45,419 bases of DNA, taken from Gallicola sp. (lineage in GTDB: Bacteria; Bacillota; Clostridia; Tissierellales; Peptoniphilaceae). Positions 18,586-26,768 of the stretch are shown one piece after another. Below the pieces are notes generated by a model that saw only the letters and a list, made by a program, of their open reading frames with translations, made no database searches and was not told where the DNA came from. The translations under genes and the position numbers were made by a program. The stretch's first letter is position 1. Every line of letters starts with the position of its first letter. The DNA is taken from assembly GCA_012841535.1 (NCBI GenBank), contig DUUN01000014.1, positions 1 to 45,419 on the forward strand. The letters are read 5' to 3'.

Positions 18586-20331
18586 TTAATCTTTAAATAA
18601 TAATAAGGTTGCCATAAAGCTTTCAGGGTCATTTGATGAGGCATTTATCATATAAAATAATATTTTTATTTTCCCATCTGAAAATTCCAATTCAAAATCT
18701 AAGGATGAAATACTTGTATTGATTTTCTCATTTATTTCTTCAAAGGAAATAGCTTCTACCTCTTTATTTTTATGAATTTCCAAATTATCATCTTTAACAA
18801 TAAAAGTATAATCTCCAATAATACTATTGTTAAAAACCGTCTGTAAGTCCATATGATTATAGTCATTAATATTGTCCACTTGTATTTTATCTGGCTGGTA
18901 GCTTATTCCTATTCCGGTTTCCGGTTCCGGATTTTCCCCCATTTCATATTCATAGGAGTAATAGAAATCAAAACCTAAATACTTACTTGTATCTAGCGTA
19001 AAATCATCGCCAATTTCTGCAATATAAGGTAATTCTTTTTCATCTTTACTATAAATAAAATATTCTAAAATATTTGTTATTTCAAGTTTATCTTCCTTGG
19101 AAACATCACTATTTGGAACTAGCTTTCCATCCTTTAACATATTATTTTTATTTAAGTAATATTCCAGCCTATTTTTTTGGCTTCTACTAGAAACATTATA
19201 GGCACTTAATGGTCCAACAGTTCCAATTAGAGTAAGTAGGGAAAACACCATTAAAACAGGTAGGTTATTTTTATATTTGTTAATAATAAAATAAACAGAT
19301 GAAAATAGTAGCCACAATCCTATTAAAACTACAAAATATCTATTTTCTGTTATACCGTAATTTTTTATTCTTCCTCCCATTGAGTAAAACAACATTCCCA
19401 ATAGTGGAATTATGGATATTGGTGCTATTTTCATATAGGTCCTTTTAAATTTACTATCCTCTACTATATTTAAAAGGATTAAGGTTCCAATGGTAAAACC
19501 GCCATAAACAATTACTAAATATGCAATTTGCCTTACTAAAATATTCCTTTGAATTAAAATCATTGCAAAATAAATATATAGGATTAAACCAAATATTATT
19601 AATAATACAACTACTATATTAATTAATAGCTTTTTAAAAAACTTAGGCACAATATAATCTTCGTATATACTTGCCTTTGGATAATTAGACAAAAATACTA
19701 TTAAGTTAACTAAAATCATAATTAAATTAATATTGGACATAAAATACCTATAGTCTATAAAGTCAAAAAACAAGGTAGATAAAGCATAGAGTATTAGTTG
19801 TGTACCAACTAGTATAACTATAGAAAATATTACAGATATTCCTATTGCCCTTATAATCTTATAGATATAAATATCCGTTCCCTTTGGATTATTTAGCTTT
19901 TCTACATATAAGGATGAAATAATAAAAAAGACTATTAGTCCATATACTATAGTTCCAAATTTCTTCGTTATATATAATAAATCTATAAGAAATATACTAG
20001 GGTAGACTTGGGAATTTAAGTTACTATTTTTCCCAAAATAATACAACACTATAAGTATTACTATTCCTAGTAAATTAGTTAAATACTTATAATATGTCTT
20101 GTTGAAAACCGTCTGTAGAAAACTATTTAGCAGGGATATAAAAATAAAGAGAAATATTCCCACAGTAAAAACAGCTAGTAAAACTGTGTATCTGTAGGTA
20201 ATCTCCTCTTGGAAATTGCCATAAATCGTTACAATAGTAAGAAGTATTCCCGATAATATAGCCAGGGGAAATCTTAAAATTGTATATTTTAAATCTGAAA
20301 AACTGTTTTTCAAAATATCTTTAATAGTCAT
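18586..20331 (-). CDS. DUF4153 family multi-spanning membrane protein
   Basis: The first ~390 residues contain about eleven hydrophobic segments, beginning with LKYTILRFPLAILSGILLTIVTIYGNF, the region typical of DUF4153 proteins. The last ~190 residues are soluble and acidic, with repeated beta-strand-like segments (YLGFDFYYSYEYEMG, DYTFIVKDDNLEIHK). Total length is 581. The family is uncharacterised. It is the last gene of a three-gene operon with an XRE regulator 8 bases upstream and a DUF2975 protein before that. TAGGAGC precedes the start. Confidence 0.85.
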   Translation of the reverse strand: MTIKDILKNSFSDLKYTILRFPLAILSGILLTIVTIYGNFQEEITYRYTVLLAVFTVGIFLFIFISLLNSFLQTVFNKTYYKYLTNLLGIVILIVLYYFGKNSNLNSQVYPSIFLIDLLYITKKFGTIVYGLIVFFIISSLYVEKLNNPKGTDIYIYKIIRAIGISVIFSIVILVGTQLILYALSTLFFDFIDYRYFMSNINLIMILVNLIVFLSNYPKASIYEDYIVPKFFKKLLINIVVVLLIIFGLILYIYFAMILIQRNILVRQIAYLVIVYGGFTIGTLILLNIVEDSKFKRTYMKIAPISIIPLLGMLFYSMGGRIKNYGITENRYFVVLIGLWLLFSSVYFIINKYKNNLPVLMVFSLLTLIGTVGPLSAYNVSSRSQKNRLEYYLNKNNMLKDGKLVPNSDVSKEDKLEITNILEYFIYSKDEKELPYIAEIGDDFTLDTSKYLGFDFYYSYEYEMGENPEPETGIGISYQPDKIQVDNINDYNHMDLQTVFNNSIIGDYTFIVKDDNLEIHKNKEVEAISFEEINEKINTSISSLDFELEFSDGKIKILFYMINASSNDPESFMATLLLFKD

Positions 20332-20339
20332 ATTTGCTC

Positions 20340-20549
20340 CTATTCTTCATCGGGAATATATTCTAAAATATCCCCTGGCTGACAGTCTAAGGCCTTACAG
20401 ATTTTATCCATAGTTTCAAAGCGGAAGGCCTTGGCCTTACCATTTTTTAAAATGGATATATTTGCCATAGTAATTCCTACCCTTTCAGAAAGTTCCGTTA
20501 CGGACATCTTCCTCTTTGCTAACATTACATCTATATTAACTCTTATCAT
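20340..20549 (-). CDS. Small XRE (YozG-type) transcriptional regulator
   Basis: The 69-residue protein is a single Cro/CI-type helix-turn-helix. It contains MSVTELSERVGITMANISILKNGKAKAFRFETMDKICKALDCQPGDILEY, which matches the YozG-like group that accompanies DUF2975 genes (yoaS-yozG in Bacillus). It lies between DUF2975 (8 bases upstream) and DUF4153 (8 bases downstream) and very likely autoregulates this operon. A 16-base palindrome over the operon promoter is a candidate binding site. AGGTGAT serves as ribosome binding site. Confidence 0.92.
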   Translation of the reverse strand: MIRVNIDVMLAKRKMSVTELSERVGITMANISILKNGKAKAFRFETMDKICKALDCQPGDILEYIPDEE

Positions 20550-20557
20550 ATTATCAC

Positions 20558-21037
20558 CTATACCGTTAAGTCCTGGTCTTCTTTTAATTCCACTGCATTT
20601 GTATATATTTTTAATAAAAGTTTAATACATATATGAATTAAGAAAAGTACTATTAAATATATTAAGTGAATTAATAATAAGCCTGGATGATGTTCTAATA
20701 ATATTAATGCAAATATATTTGCTATAACTATAAATACCATTAATACAAGCAATATTTTATCTATTAATTTAATAGCTTTGATATTTTCTCTAACAAATAT
20801 ACGATTATTACCAATATTTTCATATATTCTTATACATATTAAACCACATAAAACTATTGGTAAACCTTCTAGGCAAATTATAATTAACCAAGGATAAAAA
20901 GCATAATAAAATTCTTTATCATCTCCAATAATTTCAAGACCAATATCCGGAACAACTTTAAACAAAACAAAAAGTATTGCTAAACATAATATTGTTGAGA
21001 CTATTTGTAAAATTCTCGTATATTTCTTATATTCCAT
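20558..21037 (-). CDS. DUF2975 family membrane protein
   Basis: This 159-residue protein has four transmembrane segments in the DUF2975 layout, with KYTRILQIVSTILCLAILFVLF at the start and a conserved central ENIGNNRIFVRENIKAIKLI motif between helices two and three. The family is almost always paired with a small XRE regulator, as here; function is unknown, possibly stress or envelope related. It is the first gene of the operon. AAAGGAG precedes its ATG on the minus strand. Confidence 0.88.
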   Translation of the reverse strand: MEYKKYTRILQIVSTILCLAILFVLFKVVPDIGLEIIGDDKEFYYAFYPWLIIICLEGLPIVLCGLICIRIYENIGNNRIFVRENIKAIKLIDKILLVLMVFIVIANIFALILLEHHPGLLLIHLIYLIVLFLIHICIKLLLKIYTNAVELKEDQDLTV

Positions 21038-21106
21038 TTATCTTCTCCTTTATTTTGACATTAAGTAATAAATTCTTTTTATTTTATACTTCCTCTCTTT
21101 TATTAT

Positions 21107-21134
21107 AGTATAACAATTATTTATCGTAAGTCAA
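21107..21134 (-). promoter_or_regulatory. Promoter of the DUF2975-XRE-DUF4153 operon
   Basis: On the minus strand a -35 element TTGACT (complement at 21129-21134) is 16 bases from a -10 element TATACT (complement at 21107-21112). It lies about 70 bases upstream of the DUF2975 start codon. Confidence 0.6.
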
Positions 21135-21147
21135 TAAATATTTATTG
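21132..21147. promoter_or_regulatory. Palindromic operator candidate
   Basis: CAATAAATATTTATTG is a perfect 16-base palindrome that overlaps the -35 element of the leftward operon promoter. Since the operon encodes an XRE repressor, autoregulation through this site is a reasonable guess. Confidence 0.5.
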
Positions 21148-21304
21148 TTTTATCTGGAAATGAAAAAATTTTTATAATTTATATAATTGTTATAAAATAG
21201 ATTATGGAAGAATATTACTATGTTTTATTTTTTTAAAACTTGAAATTTAGTCATTGGTTTAAAAATATTTTTTTATTTTATAAAATTTTTACTAATATTT
21301 GAAA
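21148..21304. other. AT-rich spacer upstream of nrdA
   Basis: This stretch between the DUF2975 operon promoter and the nrd control region is almost pure A and T. I see no reading frame with a ribosome binding site and no convincing hairpin with a T run. Confidence 0.5.
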
Positions 21305-21351
21305 GTACAAGATGTTTTGTGAAGCTTTAAATATGGTACTATATATAGTGT
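21305..21351 (+). promoter_or_regulatory. Tandem NrdR boxes over the nrdA promoter
   Basis: Box 2 (21336-21351, GTACTATATATAGTGT) matches the NrdR consensus acaCwAtATaTwGtgt at 14 of 16 positions. Box 1 (21305-21320, GTACAAGATGTTTTGT) matches at about 12 of 16. The boxes start exactly 31 bases apart, about three helical turns, the known NrdR spacing. The promoter sits inside: -35 TTGTGA (21317-21322), 17-base spacer, -10 TATATA (21340-21345), so NrdR binding would block RNA polymerase. The nrdR gene is not in this window. Confidence 0.85.
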
Positions 21352-21375
21352 ATTTTAATTAGTTAGGAGAAAAGA

Positions 21376-23907
21376 ATGGAAATAATAAAAAGAGATGGCA
21401 CCCATGTAGAATTTGATATTGAAAAAATAATTCGTGCTATGGAAAAAGCCTTTAATTCTGTAAATAAAACTATTTCTCGAGAAGAATTGGAAACAATGGC
21501 AAATATTGTGGAAAATACTCTTAAAACAAAATATCCTAAGGGACATATTCCCACTGTAGAGGAAATTCAAGATTTAGTAGAGTTAACTTTAATTGACCAT
21601 AATCATTATGCTGTTGTTAAAAGCTATATTCTTTATAGGGCTCAACATAGTATGGACAGAAAGGTCATTGAGCAGTTTGAAGATTATATTACAGATCAAA
21701 ATATTTTAGAAATAATAAAAAGTATTCAAGACGATTATGATAGAACAAGATATGAAATTGAACAATTATATATAAAATTTACCTCCTTTGTTAAGTCCGG
21801 AATGAATAACAAGGATTATTTAAAGGTTTTAATTAGGGCTTCTTCGGAATTAACCAGTAAAGAAGCACCGGATTGGGAATATATTTCTGCCAGATTTTTT
21901 TGCTATGATTTAAATATTTCCATTGAAGAAGAATGTATAAGATATGATATTCACGATTTTAAGGGAAAAATAAAATTTTTAGAAGAAGAAGGACTATACG
22001 GAAAATATATAAGAGAAAATTATACTAATGAAGAAATAGACCTTCTTGACAAATATATGAATAATTCAAGGGACAGGTTATTTACCTATAGTTCTATTGA
22101 ATTAATCTCTAAAAGATACTTAATAAAAACTCACGATAATAAAATTATGGAAACACCTCAAGAGATGTTTATGGGAATAGCAATGCACTTAGCTATACCG
22201 GAAGGTGAAAATAAAATTAAATGGGCTAAAAGATTTTATGATATATACAGTAAATTACAAGTTACTGTAGCTACACCTACTATGAGTAATGCTAGAAAGC
22301 CATTCCACCAACTAAGTTCATGTTTTATTGACACAGTACCTGACAGCCTTACGGGGATTTATCGTTCTATTGATAATTTTGCCCAAGTTTCAAAACACGG
22401 TGGCGGTATGGGAATGTATTTTGGAAAAGTTAGGGCTACAGGTTCAGATATTAGAGGTTTCAAAGGTGTAGCCGGCGGTGTTATTCGTTGGATTAAGCTG
22501 GCAAATGACACTGCAGTTGCTGTAGACCAACTAGGAGTTAGACAAGGCTCTGTTGCAGTTTATTTAGATGTTTGGCATAAGGATATACCTGAATTTTTAC
22601 AACTTCGTACCAATAGTGGTGATGACAGGTTAAAGGCCCATGATGTTTTTCCTGCTGTCTGCTATCCGGATTTATTCTGGAAATTAGCTAAGGACGATAT
22701 TAATGCTAATTGGTACTTAATGGACCCTCACGAAATAATGACTGTTAAAGGTTGGTCTTTAGAGGATTCCTATGGTGAGGAATGGGAAGAAAAATATTGG
22801 GACTGTGTAAATGATCCAAATATAGATAAAAGGATAATATCTGTTAAGGATTTAATAAGACTTGTTATTAAATCCCTATCGGAAACAGGAACTCCTTTTG
22901 CCTTTAACAGAGATACTGTAAATAAAATGAATCCAAATAAACATAAGGGGATTATTTATTCCTCAAATCTCTGTACGGAAATTTTACAAAATATGAGTGA
23001 AATAGAAACAGTCTCTCAGGAAATAAAAGATGAAAATGGCGACACTATTGTTGTAACAAAAACAAAAGCCGGTGATTTTGTAGTGTGTAATTTAGCTTCT
23101 TTAGTCCTTGGAAATATAGATATAAACAATCAAAATGAATTACAATACGTTGTTGAAACAGCTGTAAGGGGACTGGACAATGTTATAGATTTAAATTATT
23201 ATCCTGTTCCCTATGCTAAAATAACAAATAAAAAGTATCGTTCCATTGGACTAGGAACTTCCGGTTACCACCATGCCTTAGTAAAAGAGGGAATAATGTG
23301 GTCCGATATTGATAAACACATAGAGTTTGCCAATGAATTATATGAAAATATAAATTACTATGCAGTAGAAGCTAGTATGAAAATAGCTAAGGAAAAAAAT
23401 TCCTATGAATATTTTGAAGGCTCCGACTGGCAAACAGGGGATTATTTTTCAAAAAGGTCCTACACATCTGAAAGATGGAAAAAACTGGAAGCTAATATAG
23501 GGAAATATGGACTTAGAAATGGTTATATAATGGCTGTTGCTCCTACAGGTTCAACATCTATTATAGCCGGAACTACTGCTGCAGTAGACCCTGTTATGAA
23601 CAGATATTTCCTAGAGGAAAAGAAAGGTTCCATAGTTCCAAGAGTTGCACCGGGACTAAATCCTCACACTTTTTGGACCTATGAAAATGCCCACGACATT
23701 GACCAAAGTCTAGTAGTAAAAGCAGCCGGTGTAAGACAAAGACATATTGACCAAGGTCAGTCTATTAATCTTTATATAACAACAGATTTTACAATGCGTA
23801 TGATTTTAAACCTCTATATTAAGGCTTGGGAAGAAGGGGTTAAAACCATATATTATGTAAGAAGTAAGTCTTTAGAAGTAAAAGAATGTGATTCTTGTTC
23901 AGCATAG
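21376..23907 (+). CDS. nrdA: Ribonucleoside-diphosphate reductase alpha subunit (class I)
   Basis: This is the large catalytic subunit that reduces ribonucleoside diphosphates to deoxyribonucleotides. An ATP-cone occupies roughly residues 1-90 (IIKRDGTHVEFDIEKIIRAM), which indicates allosteric activity control. The barrel contains SSCFIDTVPDS with one active-site cysteine, NLCTEILQN with the thiyl cysteine and glutamate, VCNLASL with the second redox cysteine, and an APTGSTS-type loop near the end. The C-terminus ends CDSCSA, the mobile cysteine pair that accepts electrons from thioredoxin or glutaredoxin. At 843 residues it is longer than NrdE, fitting NrdA. It is followed 9 bases later by nrdB and preceded by NrdR boxes. 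AGGAG is at the start codon. Confidence 0.96.
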   Translation: MEIIKRDGTHVEFDIEKIIRAMEKAFNSVNKTISREELETMANIVENTLKTKYPKGHIPTVEEIQDLVELTLIDHNHYAVVKSYILYRAQHSMDRKVIEQFEDYITDQNILEIIKSIQDDYDRTRYEIEQLYIKFTSFVKSGMNNKDYLKVLIRASSELTSKEAPDWEYISARFFCYDLNISIEEECIRYDIHDFKGKIKFLEEEGLYGKYIRENYTNEEIDLLDKYMNNSRDRLFTYSSIELISKRYLIKTHDNKIMETPQEMFMGIAMHLAIPEGENKIKWAKRFYDIYSKLQVTVATPTMSNARKPFHQLSSCFIDTVPDSLTGIYRSIDNFAQVSKHGGGMGMYFGKVRATGSDIRGFKGVAGGVIRWIKLANDTAVAVDQLGVRQGSVAVYLDVWHKDIPEFLQLRTNSGDDRLKAHDVFPAVCYPDLFWKLAKDDINANWYLMDPHEIMTVKGWSLEDSYGEEWEEKYWDCVNDPNIDKRIISVKDLIRLVIKSLSETGTPFAFNRDTVNKMNPNKHKGIIYSSNLCTEILQNMSEIETVSQEIKDENGDTIVVTKTKAGDFVVCNLASLVLGNIDINNQNELQYVVETAVRGLDNVIDLNYYPVPYAKITNKKYRSIGLGTSGYHHALVKEGIMWSDIDKHIEFANELYENINYYAVEASMKIAKEKNSYEYFEGSDWQTGDYFSKRSYTSERWKKLEANIGKYGLRNGYIMAVAPTGSTSIIAGTTAAVDPVMNRYFLEEKKGSIVPRVAPGLNPHTFWTYENAHDIDQSLVVKAAGVRQRHIDQGQSINLYITTDFTMRMILNLYIKAWEEGVKTIYYVRSKSLEVKECDSCSA

Positions 23908-23916
23908 GAGGAAATA

Positions 23917-24960
23917 ATGGCAGATTTAAAAAGAAAAGGTCTCTTTAATGAAAATGGAGACATTGAACTTAGTAAAAGAAGAATGATAAATGGAAATACC
24001 ACTAATCTTAATGATTTTAACAATATAAAATATACTTGGACTTCCGATTGGTATAGACAGGCTATGAATAATTTCTGGATTCCTGAGGAAATAAACCTTA
24101 CTCAAGATATTAAGGATTACAGAAAGTTAGATGAACATGAAAGAAGAGCTTATGACAAAACCCTTTCTTTCCTTGTTTTCCTAGACAGTATTCAAACAGC
24201 TAACCTTCCCAATGTAGGGGAATATATAACAGCAAACGAAGTTAACTTATGTTTAACTATACAGGCCTTTCAAGAAGCTGTCCACAGCCAAAGTTACGGC
24301 TATATACTAGATACTATTTGCTCACCTGAAGAAAGATCTGAAATATTATACCAATGGAGAGACGACCCTCACCTACTGGCAAGAAATAAATTCATAGGTG
24401 ATTCATATAATGAATTTTTAGACAATAAGTCAAAAATTGCCCTAGTAAAAACCATGGTAGCAAATTATATACTTGAAGGTATATACTTCTATTCTGGATT
24501 TATGTTCTTCTACAGCCTTGGAAGAATTGGAAAAATGCCGGGAACCGTTCAGGAAATAAGATATATTAATAGAGATGAAAATACTCACCTATGGTTATTT
24601 AGATCCATACTATTGGAATTAAAAAAAGAAGAACCTGAAATATTTACTCCTGAAAATATAGAAATGTTTAAAAACATGATTAAGCAGGGAGTAGAAGAGG
24701 AAATTGCCTGGGGACAATATGTTCTAGGGGACAATATTCAAGGAATTAATATGAAAATGATAGAAGAATATATTAAATACCTTGGTAATTTACGCTCAAC
24801 AGGATTAGGTTTTGGAGTTATTTATCCTGGCTTTGAAAACGAACCGGAATCTATGAAGTGGGTAAGTGAATATTCAGACCCTAATAAAGTAAAAACAGAC
24901 TTCTTTGAAGGTAAAGTAACAGCTTATGCAAAAAGCTCTATAATAGAAGATGATTTATAG
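23917..24960 (+). CDS. nrdB: Ribonucleoside-diphosphate reductase beta subunit (class I)
   Basis: This 347-residue ferritin-like subunit generates the radical used by NrdA. The metal and radical residues are visible: D90 (FLVFLDS), E120 and H123 with the radical tyrosine Y127 (QEAVHSQSYGY), a second half with EGIYFYSGF and RDENTHLW. The spacing E-x2-H-x3-Y matches E115/H118/Y122 of the E. coli enzyme, so a tyrosyl radical is expected; whether the metals are iron or manganese is not readable. The gene is co-transcribed with nrdA and ends at a strong terminator. GGAGG lies before its ATG. A nrdI gene is not adjacent, which speaks for NrdAB rather than NrdEF. Confidence 0.95.
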   Translation: MADLKRKGLFNENGDIELSKRRMINGNTTNLNDFNNIKYTWTSDWYRQAMNNFWIPEEINLTQDIKDYRKLDEHERRAYDKTLSFLVFLDSIQTANLPNVGEYITANEVNLCLTIQAFQEAVHSQSYGYILDTICSPEERSEILYQWRDDPHLLARNKFIGDSYNEFLDNKSKIALVKTMVANYILEGIYFYSGFMFFYSLGRIGKMPGTVQEIRYINRDENTHLWLFRSILLELKKEEPEIFTPENIEMFKNMIKQGVEEEIAWGQYVLGDNIQGINMKMIEEYIKYLGNLRSTGLGFGVIYPGFENEPESMKWVSEYSDPNKVKTDFFEGKVTAYAKSSIIEDDL

Positions 24961-24965
24961 AAGAT

Positions 24966-24991
24966 GAACTGGAGAAATCCAGTTCTTTTTT
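24966..24991 (+). terminator. Terminator of nrdAB
   Basis: A perfect 8-base stem (GAACTGGA 24966-24973, TCCAGTTC 24978-24985) with a GAAA loop and six Ts follows the nrdB stop codon. Confidence 0.92.
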
Positions 24992-25055
24992 ATATTAAAT
25001 ATAGTTGATTTCTTTGGTATAATTAATATATTATTAAGTGAAATGAGGAATGTAT

Positions 25056-25334
25056 ATGAATAATCAAGGAGGAACAAATACTAAAGCAACTATTTCTATG
25101 GTTCTTGGAATTGTATCATTACTATTTGATATTACCTTTATTGTAGGAATTATTGCAATAGTTCTTGGATTTATAGCTAAAGATGAAATAAAATATTCTG
25201 GTGAAGAAGGTAATGGTTTTGCAACTGCTGGAATTGTTACTGGAATAGTAGGAATAGTAGGACATATATTCTTTTGGTTGGTCATGCTTGTTTTTGGAAT
25301 TTCTTTCTTCTCTATATTTAATTTTATTTTTTAA
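25056..25334 (+). CDS. DUF4190-like small membrane protein
   Basis: A 92-residue protein with a short Gly/Asn-rich cytosolic start (MNNQGGTNTKAT), then hydrophobic segments separated by the polar KDEIKYSGEEGNGFATAG loop. This pattern, with AxxSMVLGIVSLL and GFATAGIVTGIVG, fits DUF4190 proteins. Function is unknown. An in-frame ATG lies at 25050, but GAGGA would touch it directly; the ATG at 25056 has 6 bases of spacing and is preferred. An extended -10 element (TGGTATAAT, ending 25023) precedes it. Confidence 0.8.
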   Translation: MNNQGGTNTKATISMVLGIVSLLFDITFIVGIIAIVLGFIAKDEIKYSGEEGNGFATAGIVTGIVGIVGHIFFWLVMLVFGISFFSIFNFIF

Positions 25335-25336
25335 AG

Positions 25337-25360
25337 TCGGTATTTATTACCGATTTTTTT
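25337..25360 (+). terminator. Terminator of the DUF4190-like gene
   Basis: TCGGTA (25337-25342) and TACCGA (25348-25353) form a short hairpin followed by seven Ts. Confidence 0.82.
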
Positions 25361-25457
25361 AATGCAAATTTTACATAGTTATAATATAGATTTAAAGAAA
25401 TTTAGAGATAATATAGTAAAGAAAAGGGAGGCTATTTAACAAGGAAAGGAGTATATT

Positions 25458-25541
25458 ATGAAAGCTTTTAAATTAACTTTAATAATTATGGTTCCCTTTG
25501 TTATATTATTAATAATTTTAAAATTATTAAATATTAATTAA
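25458..25541 (+). CDS. 27-residue single-span membrane peptide
   Basis: A short frame ATG...TAA encodes a 27-residue peptide with a basic start (MKAFK) and one hydrophobic helix (LTLIIMVPFVILLIILKLLNI). It has a strong ribosome binding site, AAGGAAAGGAG (25441-25451), 6 bases before the ATG. It ends 19 bases before a 128-residue protein gene that has its own AAAGGA site, so the two are probably co-transcribed. It could be a small membrane regulator, a toxin-like peptide or a leader peptide; no family is recognised. Confidence 0.55.
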   Translation: MKAFKLTLIIMVPFVILLIILKLLNIN

Positions 25542-25560
25542 ATCTATAGAAAGGAAATAT

Positions 25561-25947
25561 ATGATAGAAAATTTAAATAAAATTAAAAAACAATTAGAAG
25601 TGGATTTAATATGTCATTCTCTAAATGGTAGGATTAAATATGAGTTTTCTCGTGATTTAGAGAATGACAATTTAATCAGGGTTACAGTTTATGCCGATAA
25701 TGAAAAAATCACTGAGGAATTTATATCCAAAGAACTGAATTTACAGGAATTTATTAAAAAATATTCTAGAAAAAATACTAATTATAAAATTAATTCCTCT
25801 AGTTCTTTAGAAAAAATATTATTATTATTAAATAATAATCTGGAAAAAAACAGTATTAAAAAAATTAAAAATTCAATAGAAAAAGAACCTGAGTGGATAC
25901 AATATTTATATAAGTTAAGGGTAGAAGCTGAAGGTTTTACAATTTAA
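25561..25947 (+). CDS. Uncharacterised 128-residue protein
   Basis: This cytosolic, Lys/Glu/Asn-rich protein starts with a helix (NLNKIKKQLEVDLI) followed by CHSLNGRIKYEFSRDLE, two strands and a mainly helical second half ending EWIQYLYKLRVEAEGF. The LNGRIKYE pattern is faintly reminiscent of the small SF0329-type family, but the match is too weak to claim. AAAGGA precedes the ATG and a terminator follows. It follows the 27-residue membrane peptide gene by 19 bases. Confidence 0.7.
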   Translation: MIENLNKIKKQLEVDLICHSLNGRIKYEFSRDLENDNLIRVTVYADNEKITEEFISKELNLQEFIKKYSRKNTNYKINSSSSLEKILLLLNNNLEKNSIKKIKNSIEKEPEWIQYLYKLRVEAEGFTI

Positions 25948-25954
25948 GATTTTA

Positions 25955-25985
25955 GCAGCCTAGTGATTACACTAGCTTTTTTTTA
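25955..25985 (+). terminator. Terminator after the 128-residue protein gene
   Basis: CTAGTG (25960-25965) and CACTAG (25970-25975) with an ATTA loop, extended by AG/CT pairing around one bulge, are followed by a run of eight Ts. Confidence 0.82.
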
Positions 25986-26040
25986 TTTGTAGCAATATGT
26001 TTGTTATTACTAACTAGGGGTATAAAACATATGTGAATAA

Positions 26041-26136
26041 GTTAACTATAATAACTATATTTTAAAACAAAAATCAAATGAAGTAGTCCATGATGTAAAT
26101 ACTAAAAGGTTTGCTAAATTTTCTAAAGAAAAATAA
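26041..26136 (+). pseudogene. Possible gene remnant (C-terminal fragment)
   Basis: A 31-codon open stretch with no start codon is bounded upstream by an in-frame TAA and ends at a TAA (26134-26136). It reads with normal amino acid use, ending KSNEVVHDVNTKRFAKFSKEK. No ribosome binding site or start is linked to it. It could be the decayed tail of a gene or chance in an AT-rich spacer, so this is a weak call. Confidence 0.2.
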
Positions 26137-26172
26137 TTTAATAAATGTTAAAAATAATAAGAGAGGTAGAAG

Positions 26173-26757
26173 ATGTTTAATATAAATAAAGATGAAAAAG
26201 TAAAAATACTATTAGTTGTTGGCAGTAGTAGGAAGGGTTCCTACAACCAACTAATAGCTGATTATTTAAAAGATAGATACGGTGATACTATAGATTTTAA
26301 ACAAGCTGATTTAAAATCATTACCTGTTTACTCTGAAGATATTGAAAAAGAGGACTTTCCTTCTGTAACTAAGTTAAGAGAAGATGTTAATTGGGCTGAC
26401 GGTGTTTTATTGTTAACTCCTGAGCATAATTTTACAATGTCTGTTTTAATGAAAAACTTTATAGACTGGTGCTCTAGGGTAGAACATGTTCTTGAGGGAA
26501 AACCAACAATGGTAACTGGTGCAACTTTAGGGCATTTAGGAACGGTAATGGCTCAAAGTCATTTAAGACAAGCCTTGCTTTCTCCTGGTGTTAAGGCAAT
26601 AGCTGTACCAAATACAGAAGTATATATTAATGCAATTCAAGACAGGATTAAGGATGGAAAATTATTAGATGATAAGGTCGAATCCTTAAATACTGCATTT
26701 ATAAATTTTATTGACTATATTAAACCTGACAATGGTTATTGTTTTAGTTGTAATTAA
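26173..26757 (+). CDS. NADPH-dependent FMN reductase family flavoprotein (copy 1)
   Basis: The 194-residue protein has the flavodoxin-like fold of the NAD(P)H:FMN/quinone reductase group. It shows the phosphate-binding loop VVGSSRKGSYNQLIADYL, the ring-contacting segment LTPEHNFTMSVLMKNFIDWCSR, and TGATLGHLGTVMAQSHLRQ. It likely reduces flavins, quinones or azo dyes with NAD(P)H in the cytosol. It ends with CFSCN, a CxxC that the neighbouring copy lacks. The next gene, 11 bases downstream, is a paralogue. GAGAGGTAG precedes the start. Confidence 0.88.
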   Translation: MFNINKDEKVKILLVVGSSRKGSYNQLIADYLKDRYGDTIDFKQADLKSLPVYSEDIEKEDFPSVTKLREDVNWADGVLLLTPEHNFTMSVLMKNFIDWCSRVEHVLEGKPTMVTGATLGHLGTVMAQSHLRQALLSPGVKAIAVPNTEVYINAIQDRIKDGKLLDDKVESLNTAFINFIDYIKPDNGYCFSCN

Positions 26758-26768
26758 AAGGAGGTTTT

